NCBI GenBank assembly: GCA_002394125.1
Contig: DGSY01000091.1
Span: 1-6,967 of the forward strand
DNA: 6,967 nucleotides
Direction: 5' to 3'
Source of the DNA: Ruminococcus sp. UBA4350
Lineage (GTDB): Bacteria > Bacillota > Clostridia > Oscillospirales > Ruminococcaceae
How positions within the stretch are numbered: the stretch's first letter is position 1; the number at the start of each line of letters is the position of its first letter. The position numbers and the translations under genes are program-made. Below are positions 4,594-6,967 of this stretch, one piece after another. Under the pieces are notes generated by a model. It ran no database searches, was not told the DNA's origin, and saw nothing but the letters and a program-made list of their open reading frames with translations.

Positions 4594-5412
4594 ATGCGAA
4601 CACAGCTTTTCAGGAACACAGCGGCCGCATTGCTCTGCGGCGCGGTGAGTCTTCTCACATTGAGCGCCTGCGAGCAGAAGCAGGTCTCGCTCGAAGCCGC
4701 CGATACGGCGCAGCAGACTGTCACCGCTGACAGTGTGCGGAATTTCACGCTGCCGGAAAAGGGCGAGGAGATCGTCGTTCTCACGATCAAGGACTACGGC
4801 GATGTCAAAATCAAGCTCTTCCCGGAGGAAACAGCAAAGGGCACGGAAAATTTCAAGGAGCTTGTAAAGAGCGGATTCTATGATGAGCTGATCTTTCACC
4901 GCGTGATCGACGGCTTCATGATCCAGGGCGGCGACCCGAAGGGCAACGGTACCGGCGGTCGCGACGCATGGGGCAGCGAATCCGGCTTTGCACAGACGAT
5001 CTCCAATCACCTCTGCCATGTGACCGGCGCGGTCGCCTATGCGGTCGGTCAGGACAAGATGAACCAGTCTCAGTTCTATATCGTCACAGGGCAGGAGCTT
5101 ACCTCAGATTATTTCACGCAGCTGCGCGATCAGCTGGGTATGACCTTCTCGCCGTCGGTGCAGTCCATGTATCTGCAAACCGGCGGACAGCCGTCCCTTG
5201 ACGGCGGCTATGAGATTTTCGGACAGGTCTTTGACGGTCTGGAGCATTGTCTCGCTGTGCAGAAGGTTGCCGTAGACAGCAGTGACAAACCCAAATCGGC
5301 TGTCTCCATCGAAAAAGCGGTCGTCACCGAATATGACGGGACGCCGCCGCACTGGCTGGATCCAGCCGGTAACGAGATCTCGGTCGGTGCCGAAATAAAC
5401 AGCGAAGGATGA
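4594..5412 (+). CDS. Cyclophilin-type peptidyl-prolyl cis-trans isomerase, lipoprotein
   Basis: The 272-aa product is an exported prolyl isomerase that should help fold secreted or surface proteins. Residues 1-26 form a lipoprotein signal: a basic start, a hydrophobic stretch and the lipobox LSAC with Cys26 as lipid-modified residue, so it sits on the outer face of the membrane. A short linker (27-56) leads to the cyclophilin domain (about 57-248). That domain carries TENFKELVKSGFYDELIFHRVIDGFMIQGGDPKGNGTGG, NHLCHVTGAVAYA, NQSQFYIV and FGQVFDGLE. Catalytic Arg103, Phe108, Gln111 and Gln160 are all present. About 40 extra residues between NQSQFYIV and FGQVF lengthen one loop. The ATG at 4594 has AAGGAG (4581-4586) 7 nt upstream; longer in-frame starts cross the promoter. 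murA follows after 102 bp with no terminator, suggesting co-transcription. Confidence 0.95.
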   Translation: MRTQLFRNTAAALLCGAVSLLTLSACEQKQVSLEAADTAQQTVTADSVRNFTLPEKGEEIVVLTIKDYGDVKIKLFPEETAKGTENFKELVKSGFYDELIFHRVIDGFMIQGGDPKGNGTGGRDAWGSESGFAQTISNHLCHVTGAVAYAVGQDKMNQSQFYIVTGQELTSDYFTQLRDQLGMTFSPSVQSMYLQTGGQPSLDGGYEIFGQVFDGLEHCLAVQKVAVDSSDKPKSAVSIEKAVVTEYDGTPPHWLDPAGNEISVGAEINSEG

Positions 5413-5500
5413 TGGAGTCTTTTGGAAACGTCAAAGGAAGCAGCGTCAAACACAGAAACCGCAGCGCTGCCGGAATTGGTAAAAATACAATGTGAGGAAC

Positions 5501-5506
5501 AAGGAG
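5501..5506 (+). promoter_or_regulatory. Ribosome binding site that sets the murA GTG start
   Basis: AAGGAG lies 8 nt before the GTG at 5515. The frame is open back to a TTG at 5422, but that codon has only GGAG 4 nt upstream, and the extra 31 residues do not resemble MurA. Starting at GTG gives MNTQKKFVIKGG, the usual family beginning. Confidence 0.85.
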
Positions 5507-5514
5507 AGCACACC

Positions 5515-6819
5515 GTGAACACTCAAAAGAAATTTGTGATCAAGGGCGGCAGAGTCCTCAACGGAGAAGTCGAGATCAGCGGCGCGAAAAATGCCGTTGT
5601 CGCGATCCTGCCGGCAGCTATTTTAGCGGACGAGCCGTGCATCATTGAAAATGTGCCGGACATCAGCGATGTAGACATCAGCATCCGGATCCTGCGGGAA
5701 CTGGGCGCAAAGGTGACCTACCTCGGCCCGCATACCTACGAAATCGACGCACGCGGCGTTAACAGCTCCTGCGTTCCGTATGAGAGCGCAAGAAAAATGC
5801 GTGCTTCCTATTATTTCATGGGCGCACTCCTCGGCAGATTCAAGCACTGCCGCGTTTCCATGCCGGGCGGATGCCCGCTCGGAGACCGCCCGATCGACCA
5901 GCATCTCAAGGCCTTCAAAAAGCTGGGCGCAGATACCAAGGTTGACCGCGGTATGGTCGATATCACCACGGCGAACGGTCTGCACGGCGCACAGATCTTC
6001 TTTGACTGCGTGACCGTCGGCGCAACGATGAACGCGATCCTCGCCGCAGTCAAGGCGGAGGGCATGACGGTCATTGAGAACGCCGCGAAGGAGCCGCATA
6101 TCGTGGATCTCGCGAGCTTCCTCAATTCGATGGGCGCAGAGATCATGGGTGCCGGTACGGATACGATCAAGATCCGCGGCGTCAAGTATCTTCGCGGTAC
6201 AAGCTATGCCGTCATTCCGGATCAGATCGAAGCCGGAACCTATATGGTCGCCGCAGCAGCAACGGGCGGCAATGTCCTCGTCAAAAATGTGATCCCGAAG
6301 CATCTGGAATCCATCATCAGCGTGATGGAGAAGATCGGTGTGAAGATCGAGCAGTTTGACGATGCGGTGCGCGTCTCGGTAGACGGCCCGCTCGTCAAGA
6401 CCAGCATCAAGACGCGCCCGCATCCGGGCTTCCCGACCGATATGCAGCCGCAGATTTCCGCGCTGCTCTGTCTGGCCGAGGGCACGAGCATGATTAAGGA
6501 GGGCGTTTCCGAACAGCGCTTCCAGTATGTGGATGAGCTGCGCAGAATGGGTGCAGATATTCAGGTTGACGGCAAGGTCGCCGTGATCGAGGGAACCGGC
6601 AAGCTGACCGGCGCACCGGTCAAGGCCTGCGATCTCCGCGCCGGTGCTGCACTGATGATCGCGGGACTCGCTGCGAGCGGTGTCACAACGATCGAAGATA
6701 TTTTCCACATTGAGCGCGGCTATTCCGATATGGCGGGAAAGCTCCGTGCGCTCGGTGCCTGCATCGAAAAGGTGACGGTTGTCCAGAAGGAAACAGGAAC
6801 GCAGCAGGACGCAGTATAA
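5515..6819 (+). CDS. murA: UDP-N-acetylglucosamine 1-carboxyvinyltransferase (MurA)
   Basis: This cytoplasmic enzyme transfers the enolpyruvyl group of phosphoenolpyruvate to UDP-GlcNAc, the first committed step of peptidoglycan synthesis. The 434-aa length is normal for the family. Key sites are visible: SGAKN with Lys25 and Asn26, RKMRASYYFMG around Arg96, and the loop PGGCPLGDRPIDQH with catalytic Cys120. Also present are GFPTDMQPQ with Asp309, DLRAGAALMIAGL with Arg375, and IERGY...KLRALGA with Arg401 and Arg411. Cys120 is the residue alkylated by fosfomycin, so the enzyme should be of the sensitive type (family knowledge). The C-terminal 14 residues are polar and unconserved. Many Firmicutes carry two paralogues (MurA and MurZ); I cannot say which this is. 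It uses a GTG start, is probably read from the promoter at 4498-4526, and ends at its own terminator. Confidence 0.97.
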   Translation: MNTQKKFVIKGGRVLNGEVEISGAKNAVVAILPAAILADEPCIIENVPDISDVDISIRILRELGAKVTYLGPHTYEIDARGVNSSCVPYESARKMRASYYFMGALLGRFKHCRVSMPGGCPLGDRPIDQHLKAFKKLGADTKVDRGMVDITTANGLHGAQIFFDCVTVGATMNAILAAVKAEGMTVIENAAKEPHIVDLASFLNSMGAEIMGAGTDTIKIRGVKYLRGTSYAVIPDQIEAGTYMVAAAATGGNVLVKNVIPKHLESIISVMEKIGVKIEQFDDAVRVSVDGPLVKTSIKTRPHPGFPTDMQPQISALLCLAEGTSMIKEGVSEQRFQYVDELRRMGADIQVDGKVAVIEGTGKLTGAPVKACDLRAGAALMIAGLAASGVTTIEDIFHIERGYSDMAGKLRALGACIEKVTVVQKETGTQQDAV

Positions 6820-6827
6820 TAAAGACA

Positions 6828-6855
6828 GGGCGAACCTTTGCGTTTGCCCTTTTTT
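6828..6855 (+). terminator. Intrinsic terminator after murA
   Basis: GGGCGAAC (6828-6835) pairs with GTTTGCCC (6842-6849, one G-U pair) around a 6-nt loop and runs straight into six T (6850-6855). It lies 8 bp after the stop codon. Confidence 0.93.
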
Positions 6856-6872
6856 GTTTGCATTTCTTCAGC

Positions 6873-6967
6873 AAACCGGCCGGCAGTGCCGCCGGGCAGT
6901 GCCCGGTGCCGTTTCCCTACGGCACCGTTTCGCGGAGTATACCAGTCTCGTCGCTGTTACGGCGCTG
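6873..6967 (+). repeat. Dispersed structured repeat element, copy A (cut by the right edge)
   Basis: Starting 17 bp after the murA terminator, this copy opens with AAACCGGC (6873-6880). Three GC-rich hairpins follow: CGGC-AGT-GCCG (6881-6891), CCGGGC-AGT-GCCCGG (6892-6906) and GCCGT-ACGGC (6908-6923). It then enters a block (6920-6967) that matches the reverse complement of 3376-3423 at 41 of 48 bases. It lies in the opposite orientation to copy B, and the rest of it is beyond the window. No ORF of note is present. A mobile or REP-like origin is inference. Confidence 0.75.

Noticed and set aside
5623..6708. Long open frame on the minus strand inside murA (361 codons)
   Set aside because: It is a shadow of murA; the plus-strand frame carries all MurA catalytic motifs and the minus frame shows no recognisable domain or ribosome site.

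Overview
The window looks like chromosome of a low-to-mid GC Gram-positive bacterium, most likely class Clostridia (Oscillospiraceae/Ruminococcus-like). The grounds are strong AGGAGG-type ribosome binding sites, TTGACA-17-TATAAT promoters, a MazF closely resembling Bacillus NdoA, a clostridial-type MurA, and a lipoprotein cyclophilin. The taxonomic call is inference from family resemblance; no search was run.

Layout. (1) Positions 1-583, minus strand: the N-terminal 194 codons of glycolytic GAPDH (gap), running off the left edge, with its own promoter at 614-642. (2) 753-1662, plus: a divergent promoter and a 276-aa protein that reads like a degenerate histidine-kinase core. (3) 1737-2622, plus: a strong extended -10 promoter, a structured leader of about 130 nt, a lone type IV prepilin-like gene and an intrinsic terminator. 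(4) 2659-3194, plus: a leader with overlapping, mutually exclusive inverted repeats, then an orphan MazF-type endoribonuclease with no antitoxin gene beside it. (5) 3195-3564: 370 bp with no gene, mostly filled by a repeat element of about 260 bp (two degenerate 49-bp direct repeats plus GC-rich hairpins). A perfect-consensus promoter and a leader hairpin follow. (6) 3565-4359 and 4594-5412, plus: two cyclophilin-type peptidyl-prolyl isomerases. The first is membrane-anchored with eroded catalytic positions; the second is a canonical lipoprotein. (7) 5515-6819: murA, ending in an intrinsic terminator. (8) 6873-6967: the start of a second copy of the repeat element, in opposite orientation and cut by the window edge.

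How the genes relate. The window is mostly housekeeping genes in short transcription units. The two cyclophilins and MurA share an envelope theme: folding of exported proteins and the first committed step of peptidoglycan synthesis. The lipoprotein cyclophilin and murA are probably co-transcribed.

The most notable observation is the inverted repeat pair. About 80 aligned bases (6888-6967 against the reverse complement of 3376-3455) match without gaps at roughly 62/80 by hand count. One 6-bp stem is preserved through three double-sided (compensatory) substitutions. This points to a dispersed, structured intergenic element in this genome.
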